From Avimonoglobus sp965151315 (lineage in GTDB: Bacteria > Bacillota > Clostridia > UBA1381), in contig CBCTZG010000030.1 in NCBI GenBank assembly GCA_965151315.1, positions 1-33,584 of the forward strand: a DNA stretch of 33,584 nucleotides, written 5' to 3'. The notes beneath the pieces are model-generated. The model was not told the DNA's origin. It did no database searches and was given only the letters and a program-made list of their open reading frames with translations. The position numbers were made by a program, and so were the translations under genes. Each line of letters opens with the position of its first letter. Position 1 is the stretch's first letter. Below are positions 14,938 through 22,527 of this stretch, piece after piece.

Positions 14938-15324
14938 TTATCCAATCCAATTCCGGAGCAAATAATATAGCAGTATGCCGCCAACCGCCGCGCCTAAACA
15001 CACATTGCTTCTCGGCACAAGCCGCAGCCGTTTTCCAAATACGCGCGCTGCCATTTCCGCATAGAGCAGGATGCCTAAAACAGCAATAATCGGCGGCGTA
15101 ATATTATATTGCAGCGCGCTTACAATATCCAGCCGCAAAAGCGCCAAAACACTTCGGGTATTGCCGCATGCCGGGCAGAGCAGCCCGGTCACGCGGTAGA
15201 ATGGACATTGCGGAAACGTCTCTGCCCATTGTGTCAAATCATTTTGAAAAAGAACCGCGCAGATCACACCCAGGATCGGCGCGGCCAACACGAAAATCCG
15301 CAAAACCCAATTTGTTCTGCCCAT
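14938..15324 (-). CDS. DUF2752 family membrane protein
   Basis: 128 residues from MGRTNWVLRIFVLAAPILG (ATG 15324 with GGGGAAGGG upstream). The hallmark is C-P-A-C-G-N-T-R-S (C50 and C53) after a first membrane helix, followed by LLRLDIVSALQYN and two further helices. This CPxCGxTR motif defines DUF2752, a small integral-membrane family of unknown function. It is convergent with the DUF4190 gene; no partner gene suggests a role. Confidence 0.88.
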   Translation of the reverse strand: MGRTNWVLRIFVLAAPILGVICAVLFQNDLTQWAETFPQCPFYRVTGLLCPACGNTRSVLALLRLDIVSALQYNITPPIIAVLGILLYAEMAARVFGKRLRLVPRSNVCLGAAVGGILLYYLLRNWIG

Positions 15325-15399
15325 AGCCCTTCCCCGCTTTCTGCTTTCAATTATACGGATGAATGATCTGATTGTCAAGGCAAAAGCTGGATTTTAGGA

Positions 15400-15428
15400 T
15401 TGAAAAAATACTGCCAACGTGATATAAT
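15400..15428 (+). promoter_or_regulatory. Promoter of the flavin reductase-like gene
   Basis: TTGAAA (15400-15405), 17-bp spacer, TATAAT (15423-15428), 23 bp before ATG 15452. Confidence 0.8.
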
Positions 15429-15451
15429 GCTCCTACAAAGGAGTGATTCGA

Positions 15452-15988
15452 ATGAAAAAAGATATTAACGTATTTGAATACGGAACGGAAATTTTGCAGG
15501 CTCTGCAGAAGGGCGTATTACTAACGACAAAGGCCGATGGATTTGTCAATACCATGACCATTTCCTGGGGCGGGATGGGGATTGAGTGGGGAAAGCCGAT
15601 TTTTACGGTATATGTTCGGGAAAGCCGGTTTACCAAAGGTCAGCTTGCGAAGAATCCTGAATTTACGATCAATATTCCCCACGGTAATTTTGACCAGAAA
15701 ATTTTAGGGCTCTGCGGGACAAAATCCGGGCGGGATACAGATAAAATCAAGGCAGCCGGCTTAACGCCCGAAGCGCCGTCTGTGATTTCCGTACCGGGGT
15801 TCCGTGAGCTTCCCCTGACCTTGGAATGCCGGGTTATCTATCAGCAGGCACAAGATCCGCAGGCAATTTCCCCTGCGGACACTGAAAAATTTTACCCGCA
15901 AAACGTAGACGGTTCATTCCACGGCGCAAACCGGGATTATCACACGGCATACTACGGAGAAATCGTCAGCGCATATATAATTGAATAA
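15452..15988 (+). CDS. Flavin reductase-like (FMN-binding) protein
   Basis: 178 residues from MKKDINVFEYGTEILQALQKG. ATG 15452 has AAAGGAG 8 nt upstream; the GTG at 15443 is part of the site region. The split-barrel flavin reductase-like domain is recognised by GVLLTTKADGFVNTMTISWGGMGIEWGKPIFTVYVRESRFT, the FMN-binding part, then EFTINIPHGNF and GTKSGRDTDKIKAAGLTPE. It probably binds FMN and reduces flavins or a small substrate in the cytoplasm; the exact substrate cannot be told. Single-gene unit with promoter and terminator. Confidence 0.88.
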   Translation: MKKDINVFEYGTEILQALQKGVLLTTKADGFVNTMTISWGGMGIEWGKPIFTVYVRESRFTKGQLAKNPEFTINIPHGNFDQKILGLCGTKSGRDTDKIKAAGLTPEAPSVISVPGFRELPLTLECRVIYQQAQDPQAISPADTEKFYPQNVDGSFHGANRDYHTAYYGEIVSAYIIE

Positions 15989-15996
15989 TTTCAGCC

Positions 15997-16027
15997 AAAA
16001 GAGAGTGCATACAATACACTCTCTTTT
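15997..16027 (+). terminator. Terminator of the flavin reductase-like gene
   Basis: AAAAGAGAGTG pairs with CACTCTCTTTT around a short loop, starting 8 bp after the stop codon; the arm itself supplies the T-tract. Confidence 0.85.
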
Positions 16028-16085
16028 GATGTGTCATGCCGCTTTTGATAAAGTTGCCATCAATTAAGAGAGACGTTGCAATAAT

Positions 16086-16128
16086 AAAAAACATCCCCAT
16101 CCGTTTCAAGGATTGGAGATGTCTTTTT
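16086..16128 (-). terminator. Terminator of the phosphoester ABC operon
   Basis: On the minus strand ACATCTCCAATCC pairs with GGATGGGGATGT (one bulge, one G-U) and is followed by six T residues. It begins 15 bp after the ATPase gene stop. Confidence 0.75.
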
Positions 16129-16136
16129 AAGTCTGA

Positions 16137-17180
16137 TCAGCCTGCGTTTTCTCCCGGTACAGCCCCGGCAAACAATGAAAGGATATGGGGCTGGACAGCC
16201 ATCCGATTTTCCGCCTTGTCAAAAAACATAGCGGACTGTTCAGAAAAATAAAGCTTGACCTGCTGGCTGTTATCGTCCCATAGCGGGCTTCCCTTAACAA
16301 TGATCCGGCCATATTGGGTGTTGATATAATACAGCGTTTCTCCCCCTAAATGCTCTCTGGCTTCTACATTCCCAGTCAAGGAAAATTTGCGTCCCGGTCC
16401 GGGCTGGAAATCAATCTCCTCTGGCCGAATTGCCATATAGCAGTCTTCGAACGCAATCACGTTAGCCGGCGGTGAGCCGATAAACTGTGCCACAAACAGA
16501 TTCTGGGGATTCGTATAGATTTCTCTTGGGGTACCCTGCTGCATGATCTTACCGCCGCTGAGCAAAACAATATTGGTTCCCATGGACATTGCTTCCACCT
16601 GATCGTGGGTCACATATAAAAAGGTGGTCCCCAGCTGCCTGTGCAGTCCTGAGATTTCTACCCGCATTTGGCTTCTGAGCTTTGCGTCCAGATTGGACAG
16701 AGGTTCGTCCATCATAAACACCCGCGGACGTTTGACGATGGCCCGGGCCAGGGCTACCCTCTGCCGCTGGCCGCCGGACATCTGGGCCGGCAGCTTCTTG
16801 AGCTGATCCTCCAGCTGCACTAGCTTCACAACCTCGCGGATCCTTTCCTGCCGCTCTTCCTTTGGGATCTTTTTTGCCTTTAGTCCATATTCAATATTCT
16901 TTTGTACCGTCATATGGGGATACAAGGCATAGTTCTGGAAAACCATCGCCACATCTCGTTCCTGGGGCGGCAGTCCTGTCACGTCCTCATTTCCAAGAAT
17001 CAGCCTGCCGCTGTCCGGCGTTTCCAGCCCGGCAATGATTCGAAGCAGCGTGGATTTCCCGCAGCCAGACGGGCCCAGTAGGATCGTAAAGGAACCGTCC
17101 GGCACATCCAGATCAATGTTGTGAAGGACCTCCGTTTTTTTAAACGCTTTATTGATATTTCTCAAAATAATTCGACTCAT
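16137..17180 (-). CDS. MalK/UgpC-type ABC transporter ATP-binding protein
   Basis: 347 residues. Energises the importer encoded upstream in the same operon. Walker A GPSGCGKST (36-44), Q-loop VFQNYALYPHMTV, signature MSGGQRQRVALARA, Walker B VFMMDEPLSNLDAKLR and H-loop YVTHDQVEAMSMG are all intact. The C-terminal ~110 residues form the OB/TOBE regulatory domain typical of MalK, UgpC and MsmK (AIRPEEIDFQPG). AAGGAG is well placed before ATG 17180. As the last gene of a six-gene minus-strand operon, with 3 bp to the phosphatase gene, it is dedicated to this transporter. Confidence 0.95.
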   Translation of the reverse strand: MSRIILRNINKAFKKTEVLHNIDLDVPDGSFTILLGPSGCGKSTLLRIIAGLETPDSGRLILGNEDVTGLPPQERDVAMVFQNYALYPHMTVQKNIEYGLKAKKIPKEERQERIREVVKLVQLEDQLKKLPAQMSGGQRQRVALARAIVKRPRVFMMDEPLSNLDAKLRSQMRVEISGLHRQLGTTFLYVTHDQVEAMSMGTNIVLLSGGKIMQQGTPREIYTNPQNLFVAQFIGSPPANVIAFEDCYMAIRPEEIDFQPGPGRKFSLTGNVEAREHLGGETLYYINTQYGRIIVKGSPLWDDNSQQVKLYFSEQSAMFFDKAENRMAVQPHILSLFAGAVPGENAG

Positions 17181-17183
17181 TGT

Positions 17184-17954
17184 TTACGCTCCTTTTTTGG
17201 ATTCTAACGGTAATTTTAGAAGCCTCGCGCGCAATTCTTCCGTTTCTGCGGCAGAGAATCCGAGATTGGCTAAATAGGCTTCTGCGTTGCCATAATTCTT
17301 TTTCAGATAGTCAACAGCTTTACGGATGAATTCCGGCCGCGCGGAAAGCATTTCCTGAGCGTATTGGCCGGATACCCCCGCGGGCAGATCCTTCTTCAGC
17401 TCCGCTACCAGCGGCGCCAGCAAAACCTGCGTGTAGCTGTATTCCTCTATCACCATATCCTCCGCCACACCGGCCAGCAGAAGCAGCAGAGCGGAAAGTA
17501 CGCCTGTCCTGTCCTTACCGGCGGAGCAATGGTACAAAACGCCGCCTTCAGCCCGCAGGATTTCTGAAAATATCTCCCGGAAAGCAGACTTTCTCTCTTC
17601 CAGCATATAAATATATAAATCTCCCATGGGGATACCGCTTTTTGTCAACGCTTCCGGCGACGCATCCTTTGAAAACACCGGAATATTCCGATAAGTAAAC
17701 CGGCTGTCCGCCGCCATTGGATTGGGCGCTGCGCAAACCTCCTCTGGGCTCCGCAGGTCAATGACCCAGCGGATCCCCAGCCGATACAGCGTATCTAAAT
17801 CCTCTTTGGTCAGCTTCTGCGGATTTTCACACCGGACAAAAGCTTCTTTTCGCGTTATGCCGCCGTCCATTGTTGGATAGCCGCCCAGATGCCGGGCATT
17901 GATTAACCCAGCCAGCGGGATGTGCGCAGCGATATGATTTGGATTTTGATTCAT
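17184..17954 (-). CDS. Y_phosphatase3-type (LipA-like) tyrosine/dual-specificity or phosphoinositide phosphatase
   Basis: 256 residues, no signal peptide. The N-terminal NARHLGGYPT block is the NxRDLGG motif of the Tyr phosphatase family Y_phosphatase3, followed by general-acid region VIDLRSPEE (D66) and the P-loop HCSAGKDRTG with nucleophile C143 and R149. The Lys in the P-loop (CSAGKDR) is the form seen in LipA of Listeria and MptpB of Mycobacterium, which also act on phosphoinositides. It lies between the second permease and the ATPase of an ABC importer, so an imported phosphomonoester is a plausible substrate; that is inference. The Shine-Dalgarno GGGGGA is inside the end of the permease gene. 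Confidence 0.9.
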   Translation of the reverse strand: MNQNPNHIAAHIPLAGLINARHLGGYPTMDGGITRKEAFVRCENPQKLTKEDLDTLYRLGIRWVIDLRSPEEVCAAPNPMAADSRFTYRNIPVFSKDASPEALTKSGIPMGDLYIYMLEERKSAFREIFSEILRAEGGVLYHCSAGKDRTGVLSALLLLLAGVAEDMVIEEYSYTQVLLAPLVAELKKDLPAGVSGQYAQEMLSARPEFIRKAVDYLKKNYGNAEAYLANLGFSAAETEELRARLLKLPLESKKGA

Positions 17955-17956
17955 TA

Positions 17957-18823
17957 TTATTTAATCCCCCATTTCACAAAAGACTGGATAACCTGCTTTT
18001 GAATTACTAAATACAGAATAAAAATCGGCAGGCTGGCTAAAACAGCCGCAGCCATCATGGGCCCCCAGGAGGTGACCTCCGCGGACATGAAAGAACGCAG
18101 GCCAAGCTGCAGGGTCTGGGCGCTTTGGGAAATAATCAGCGACGGCCAGAAATAGTCATTCCACGATGTGATAAACAATAAAATCCCCAAGGATACAATG
18201 GATGACTTCATATTGGGCAGGATGAGCTTAAACAGCACCCCCAGGGCAGACATTTTATCCATCATGGCCGCCTCAATTAAAGCCTTCGGAAATGACTTAA
18301 AGGCCGGATACAAAGACAAAATCGCAAACGCGGAAGCCATATTGGGTACGATCACACCCAGAATCGTGTCCCGCAGCCCCATATTGACAATGGTCGTATA
18401 ATTCGGGATCATGGTCGCTTGGAACGGCACCAGCCATGTCAGGGAAAATAACACATAGAGCAGCCGGCTCCCCGGAAAGGACCACCGGGTCAGACCATAC
18501 ACCGCAAAAATTGCTGTAAAAAGCTGCAGGATCGTTTGGCCGGCGGCCATCAGCAGGGTATTCACGGTCATGGCGCCAATATCAATGGCCTGAACCGCAT
18601 AGGCGTAATTTTCCAAAGACCAGCTTTGGGGCAGCAAGGCATTATTGAAAATTTCCGCTGTCCCCTTAAAGGAACTGATAAACATCCAATAAATGGGAAA
18701 TACAGAAAAAACGCACAGTAAGATCAGCAAAAGATGCTTGATCCCGGCTGCCGCCGGCAGATGGCGCCGGCGCGGGACAGGCCCGGCGCCGGGCTGGTCA
18801 ATGCTTTGTATATTGGTATTCAA
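17957..18823 (-). CDS. ABC importer permease 2 (MalG/UgpE-type)
   Basis: 288 residues starting at TTG 18823 (LNTNIQSIDQPGAGP), which has AAGGAGG 8 nt upstream. ATG codons at 18856 and 18847 precede that site and overlap the first permease gene. Six membrane helices (for example HLLLILLCVFSVFPIYWMFI near the N-terminus) and the cytoplasmic EAA loop ALIEAAMMDKMSALGVLFKLILP mark a carbohydrate-type binding-protein-dependent permease (MalG/UgpE/LacG group). It pairs with the permease 14 bp upstream. Confidence 0.92.
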   Translation of the reverse strand: MNTNIQSIDQPGAGPVPRRRHLPAAAGIKHLLLILLCVFSVFPIYWMFISSFKGTAEIFNNALLPQSWSLENYAYAVQAIDIGAMTVNTLLMAAGQTILQLFTAIFAVYGLTRWSFPGSRLLYVLFSLTWLVPFQATMIPNYTTIVNMGLRDTILGVIVPNMASAFAILSLYPAFKSFPKALIEAAMMDKMSALGVLFKLILPNMKSSIVSLGILLFITSWNDYFWPSLIISQSAQTLQLGLRSFMSAEVTSWGPMMAAAVLASLPIFILYLVIQKQVIQSFVKWGIK

Positions 18824-18836
18824 TGCGGGTTCCTCC

Positions 18837-19829
18837 TTAATTATCATAAAACGCAAATTTTCGGTTTAGGCCGGTAAACAGCAGCGCCAACAGTCCAAAG
18901 CCAACAAAGAACACAATCGCAGCTGCGGAGGACAGGCCGGAGTTAAAGTTTTTAAATCCATAAGTCCAGAGCAGATAATATACATTGGTACTGGCTCCCG
19001 CAGGGCCGCCCTGGGTCAGTACATCAATATAGGCAAACGTCCACTGAGCCGTCATCAACACACTCATCATGATCATCAGCATGATCGTTGGCGAAAGAAG
19101 CGGGATCGTGATCGACAGGGTCTGCCGCCATTTTTTGTGGCCGTCTACACTGGCCGCCTCATAGTAACTTTTATCAATCCCCGTTAATCCCGCGGAAAAC
19201 ATCAGTGTGGAAAACCCAATCATTTTCCAGCCAGCAATAATTACAATGGAAAACAGCACCATTTTTTCACTGGAAAGAAATCGGATCCCTTCATCAATTA
19301 GCCCCATATTCATCAGGACAGAATTCACTAACCCATTCACTGGATGAAACAGCCAGCGCCAGACGGCGGAAGCCGCCACCGGCGGCATGATCATCGGTAC
19401 AAAAAACAGCGCCCGGTAAATGTTCTTCGCCCGGCCGGACAAATCGTTTGTGACGATAGCCAACAGCATGGGCAGGATCACGGAAAAGGGCAGCATCGCC
19501 ACAATGTAAATCCCGGTGTTGATCACAGCCTGCAGGAAATCCGGATGAGAAAAAATATATTTGAAATTTTCCAACCCGACGAAAACCGGCTCTACATTTG
19601 GGCTCATATTCCACCGCTGAAAGGCCAGCCCTACCGTCTGCGCTAACGGCCGGTAAACCCAAAACAAAACCAGCAGCAGCGCCGGCAGTACAAAAAGGAA
19701 AGGCACCATATGCCGCAGAAGCCGCTTCCCAGCCGTTATGCTGCGTATTGGAATCAATTCTAGGGGGAGCTCTTCTTCCCGTCCGGCATTCCGCGGTGAC
19801 GGTTCTAAAACAAGTTCTCGCATACGCAT
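18837..19829 (-). CDS. ABC importer permease 1 (MalF/UgpA-type)
   Basis: 330 residues, or 328 if ATG 19823 is used, which has better spacing (9 nt) to AAAGGA. A long cytoplasmic N-terminus precedes six helices (HMVPFLFVLPALLLVLFWVY and others). The EAA motif is YYEAASVDGHKKWRQTLSITIPLLSP. The family is MalF/UgpA/LacF, type I importer permease. It follows the solute-binding lipoprotein gene by 11 bp and precedes the partner permease. Confidence 0.93.
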   Translation of the reverse strand: MRMRELVLEPSPRNAGREEELPLELIPIRSITAGKRLLRHMVPFLFVLPALLLVLFWVYRPLAQTVGLAFQRWNMSPNVEPVFVGLENFKYIFSHPDFLQAVINTGIYIVAMLPFSVILPMLLAIVTNDLSGRAKNIYRALFFVPMIMPPVAASAVWRWLFHPVNGLVNSVLMNMGLIDEGIRFLSSEKMVLFSIVIIAGWKMIGFSTLMFSAGLTGIDKSYYEAASVDGHKKWRQTLSITIPLLSPTIMLMIMMSVLMTAQWTFAYIDVLTQGGPAGASTNVYYLLWTYGFKNFNSGLSSAAAIVFFVGFGLLALLFTGLNRKFAFYDN

Positions 19830-19840
19830 GGATCCTTTCT

Positions 19841-21166
19841 TTACGATACTAAATCCTGGGCCTTAGCCGCCGCTTCTGTCATTACAGCCTGCACATCTGC
19901 ATCGGTATACACAGATTCGACCACGGCGTCTACTAAAGTAGTGGCAATTTGGCCCGAATTCAAGCCGGGATAGCCCTGCCATTTATGCAGACGGTCGAGC
20001 TGCTGCAGGTTCGTGCGGACAAAGGGGTGTTCCTGGGCCCAGCCTTTCAGATACTGGTCGTCATCTACGATGGCTGTGCGCAGCGGCAAATATCCCATTT
20101 CGCTGGTGATGATCGTGTACCCTTCCGCGCTGGTCACATATTTAATAAATTCCCAGGCTGCCTTTGCCTTTTCCTCGTCTTGGGACATCACACAGAGCCC
20201 CGATCCAGAATTGACCGGCACAGCCTCTTTTCCTTCGAAGGCTGGGAACGCGGCCGCCCGCAGTTCAAACCCCGCCGCTTCCGCGGCGGCGATCAATCCG
20301 CTTTCCAGGGCAGCGGTAGTTACCAGCATGCCCTGATTCCCAGCCATAAAGGCCTCCTGAGCCTCCGTATCTGTGTAGTTTGCGGCAGCGCCGCTTTTTA
20401 CCAAATCCTGCCACATGGAAATCGCGCCTACGGCTCCCGCTTCTCCGAAAAGAATAGTCTTTGTGTCTGCATCCAGCACATCGCCGCCGTTGGAATAGAT
20501 CATCGCCTGGATCAGCCAGTCATCAGAGCTGGAGGTTCCCATAATATGTACCCCCTCTTTTCCAGCAGCTTTTAAGGCCAGCCCAGCAGCTTTTACCTCC
20601 GTCCATGTTTTGGGGGGATTTTCCGGATCCAGACCGGCCTGCCGGAACAAATCCGCGTTATAATAGAGCATGGGGGTTGAGAAAGTATACGGCAGGGCAT
20701 AGGTCTTTCCGTCCGAATACTTTCCCAGCGCCGCCGCCTTTGGATGGAAGCCTTCCATGTGCTGTTGGAAATCCGTCTCTCCAGCCAGATCCTCCAGCGC
20801 GGGGAGAGCATAATTTTCTACACAGTAATCGACCGTGTTTAAAATGATCTGCGCCACATCATAGGTTGTTCCAGCCACAAAATCCGACTGGATCTTGGAA
20901 GCCATAGATGCGGATTCCACCGGTACACCGGTTACATGGATCGTGCCGCTTTTCGCGTTGAAATTATCAATTAGCTTCTGGGCCGCCGCCTTTTGGGACG
21001 CGATTGATAAATTATAGGAAAGGAATGTAATTTCCGTTTTTCCGCTGCCAGTCTGCTGGCCTTCCTGATTCCCCGCAGGCTTTGTGGAACAGCCGGCCAT
21101 CCCGGCCAGCACCGCGCCGGCCAAAGCCGCCGCCATGATCTTTTTAATTGTGCTTTTCATCTCCAT
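19841..21166 (-). CDS. ABC importer solute-binding lipoprotein (UgpB/family 1-type)
   Basis: 441 residues with lipoprotein signal: a basic N-terminus, hydrophobic core and lipobox LAGMAGC with C26 as lipidation site. Extracellular solute-binding protein family 1 features are EITFLSYNLS at the start of the mature domain, NADLFRQAGLDPENPPKTWTEV, and the late SPEGYTIITSEMGYLPLR-type motif (here SAEGYTIITSEMGYLPLRTA). It captures the substrate outside the membrane for the two permeases downstream. The ligand is not readable from sequence; sugar or glycerol-3-phosphate-type ligands are usual for this family. AAGGAG precedes ATG 21166. Confidence 0.92.
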   Translation of the reverse strand: MEMKSTIKKIMAAALAGAVLAGMAGCSTKPAGNQEGQQTGSGKTEITFLSYNLSIASQKAAAQKLIDNFNAKSGTIHVTGVPVESASMASKIQSDFVAGTTYDVAQIILNTVDYCVENYALPALEDLAGETDFQQHMEGFHPKAAALGKYSDGKTYALPYTFSTPMLYYNADLFRQAGLDPENPPKTWTEVKAAGLALKAAGKEGVHIMGTSSSDDWLIQAMIYSNGGDVLDADTKTILFGEAGAVGAISMWQDLVKSGAAANYTDTEAQEAFMAGNQGMLVTTAALESGLIAAAEAAGFELRAAAFPAFEGKEAVPVNSGSGLCVMSQDEEKAKAAWEFIKYVTSAEGYTIITSEMGYLPLRTAIVDDDQYLKGWAQEHPFVRTNLQQLDRLHKWQGYPGLNSGQIATTLVDAVVESVYTDADVQAVMTEAAAKAQDLVS

Positions 21167-21175
21167 AGCTTCTCC

Positions 21176-22015
21176 TTATCCTTCTTGCTTAATTAACTGC
21201 GCCATGGCCTCGCTGGACATGGTATACAGGTCCTGATACGCATAGCCTACTGTCTCTTCGCCAACATACACCCCATCTTTTGTAATTCTTCCCAAGTTAT
21301 AGGCACAGGCGTCAATAAAACGAATACCATCGGTTTTCGAATTATCCATGGAAAACGCGGTACTGGCCGCGGTGGCGTACACAATGCCGTCCTGGGTGTT
21401 TACAGTCAGGAAATGCGTATGTCCGGACAAAACAAGCTTGACATCGCTGTTCTTTACAATCGTGTGAAATGCGTCCCGGCGCGGGCAGAGCTCGTCAAAT
21501 TCCGCCAGCACGTTTCCCAGCGGCGGATGATGCAGGAGTACCACCGTTCCTTTCGGCGCCGGCGTTTTCAGCTCATTTTTCAAATTGCTGAGCTGATCCT
21601 GGGGAAGCTCGCCCGCCGCAGTGCCGTCTACCGGGCTGGTATCCAGGGAAATAATCCGCAGGCCGACCAACATAGCCACATTCACATAGGGGTCGCTTTT
21701 TCCTGCCTCTTCATAAAAGCCTGCCCAAAATGCCTGCCGCCGGTCATGATTTCCCAGCGCCACATAATACGGGATATCCCCGCAGGCCTCGTCTAAAAGG
21801 TTTTTTAAGAACCGGTAATCCTGCGCTTTCCCCTCATGTACCAGGTCGCCGGTGAAAAAGAATACATCCGGCTTCTGCGGGTAATTTCTCGCTTTCTGGA
21901 TCGCGGCCCGCAGTTTAGCGCCGCCCGCGTCTACCAGCAGGGCCGCGTTAAAATGTGGATTTTCCTGCGGCTTTTCCAGCAATATGTGTGTGTCTGACAG
22001 ATGTACAAAATTCAT
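21176..22015 (-). CDS. Calcineurin-like metallophosphoesterase (GpdQ/CpdA-like)
   Basis: 279 residues, no signal peptide. All metal ligands of the calcineurin-like class are present: D8 and H10 (SDTH), D57 (GDLVHEG), N89/H90 (GNHDR), H163 (LHHPP), H199 and H201 (GHTH). Overall form and length match class III cyclic-nucleotide phosphodiesterases and the glycerophosphodiesterase GpdQ. It is the first gene of the ABC importer operon, 9 bp ahead of the binding-protein gene, a place where ugp operons carry UgpQ. That favours a phosphodiesterase for the imported compound over a cAMP enzyme, but the substrate is inferred. AGGAG precedes the ATG. Confidence 0.9.
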   Translation of the reverse strand: MNFVHLSDTHILLEKPQENPHFNAALLVDAGGAKLRAAIQKARNYPQKPDVFFFTGDLVHEGKAQDYRFLKNLLDEACGDIPYYVALGNHDRRQAFWAGFYEEAGKSDPYVNVAMLVGLRIISLDTSPVDGTAAGELPQDQLSNLKNELKTPAPKGTVVLLHHPPLGNVLAEFDELCPRRDAFHTIVKNSDVKLVLSGHTHFLTVNTQDGIVYATAASTAFSMDNSKTDGIRFIDACAYNLGRITKDGVYVGEETVGYAYQDLYTMSSEAMAQLIKQEG

Positions 22016-22046
22016 AGCTAACTTCTCCTCTCGATTGATCTATTTT

Positions 22047-22075
22047 ATTATAGCCGATGCATGTTAAGGCTTCGA
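22047..22075 (-). promoter_or_regulatory. Possible promoter of the phosphoester ABC operon
   Basis: Consensus -10 TATAAT on the minus strand (22047-22052), 31 bp upstream of the metallophosphoesterase start. The -35 at 17-bp spacing (TCGAAG) is poor, which would fit an activator-dependent promoter. Confidence 0.35.
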
Positions 22076-22149
22076 GCCAGCTTTTGTTAATTCTTTGCAA
22101 AGTTTTCCTGCCGCAAACGATCTGGGATTTTAAACAAGGCATCAAAAAA

Positions 22150-22169
22150 AAGCAGGCCTAGGCCTGCTT
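22150..22169 (-). terminator. Perfect palindrome with minus-strand T-run
   Basis: AAGCAGGCCTAGGCCTGCTT, followed on the minus strand by about six further T residues. It can terminate minus-strand transcription arriving from the his-ppx operon. It is also the left end of the MITE-like element. Confidence 0.6.
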
Positions 22170-22288
22170 CAGCGTGCCAATAAAGTCGGCACGCTGAAAG
22201 ACTATTGAAAAACGAAGGGGTATTTTGTGAAAATGTTCCCGTCGGCGTACAGTGGTACGGTAGGGGGCATTTTCGCAAAAAGCAAGCA

Positions 22289-22326
22289 ACCATGCGGGTT
22301 TCTCGATGAAGCCCGCATGGTTTTTA
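22289..22326 (+). terminator. Plus-strand terminator-like hairpin without an upstream gene
   Basis: 10-bp perfect stem ACCATGCGGG/CCCGCATGGT with 13-nt loop followed by five T residues. No plus-strand coding gene lies upstream, so it could end a small RNA made within the element. Confidence 0.5.
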
Positions 22327-22418
22327 GTAAACAATTTTTAGAACGCCTTTTCTTCTTTTCCTGCTTGCGGTAGGACGAGTTTTTCGGCAGTCTGAAGCAG
22401 GCCTAAGCCTGCTTTCGT

Positions 22419-22527
22419 GTTGTCAAAAAGAATGCCAATGGAGAAACAGCGGCGGCACGGCCGCAATACGGCCGCCAGGGAAACTCTTTCCCTGCCCGCT
22501 TTCCGGCAAAACGCGATACAAACCGGA
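22419..22527. other. Hairpin-rich 3' region of the ppx transcript
   Basis: Two further inverted repeats lie right after ppx: CAGGGAAA-CTC-TTTCCCTG (22476-22494) and GGCGGC..GCCGCC (22451-22476) with an inner CGGCCG pair. No T-tract follows. No ORF seen. Together with the element above, 22016-22527 has no gene I can support. Confidence 0.5.

Larger units (their letters stand above)
22149..22418. mobile_element. MITE-like element with ~35-bp inverted ends and internal hairpins
   Basis: The left end (from 22149) and the reverse complement of the right end (to 22418) match at about 30 of 34 positions, through AAGCAGGC(C/T)TAGGCCTGCTTCAG..TGCC. Internal structures: CAGCGTGCC/GGCACGCTG (22170-22178/22188-22196), TTTTGTGAAAATG/CATTTTCGCAAAA (22223-22235/22268-22280) and ACCATGCGGG/CCCGCATGGT (22289-22298/22312-22321) followed by T5. 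TCAAAAA flanks both sides (22142 and 22423) as a possible but low-complexity target duplication. No transposase. Confidence 0.55.

Noticed and set aside
19949..20575. 208-aa plus-strand frame
   Set aside because: Antisense to the solute-binding protein gene, which has a clear signal peptide, lipobox and family motifs.
22087..22293. 68-aa minus-strand frame across the hairpin element
   Set aside because: It crosses several inverted repeats and lacks a Shine-Dalgarno; better explained as part of a repeated non-coding element.
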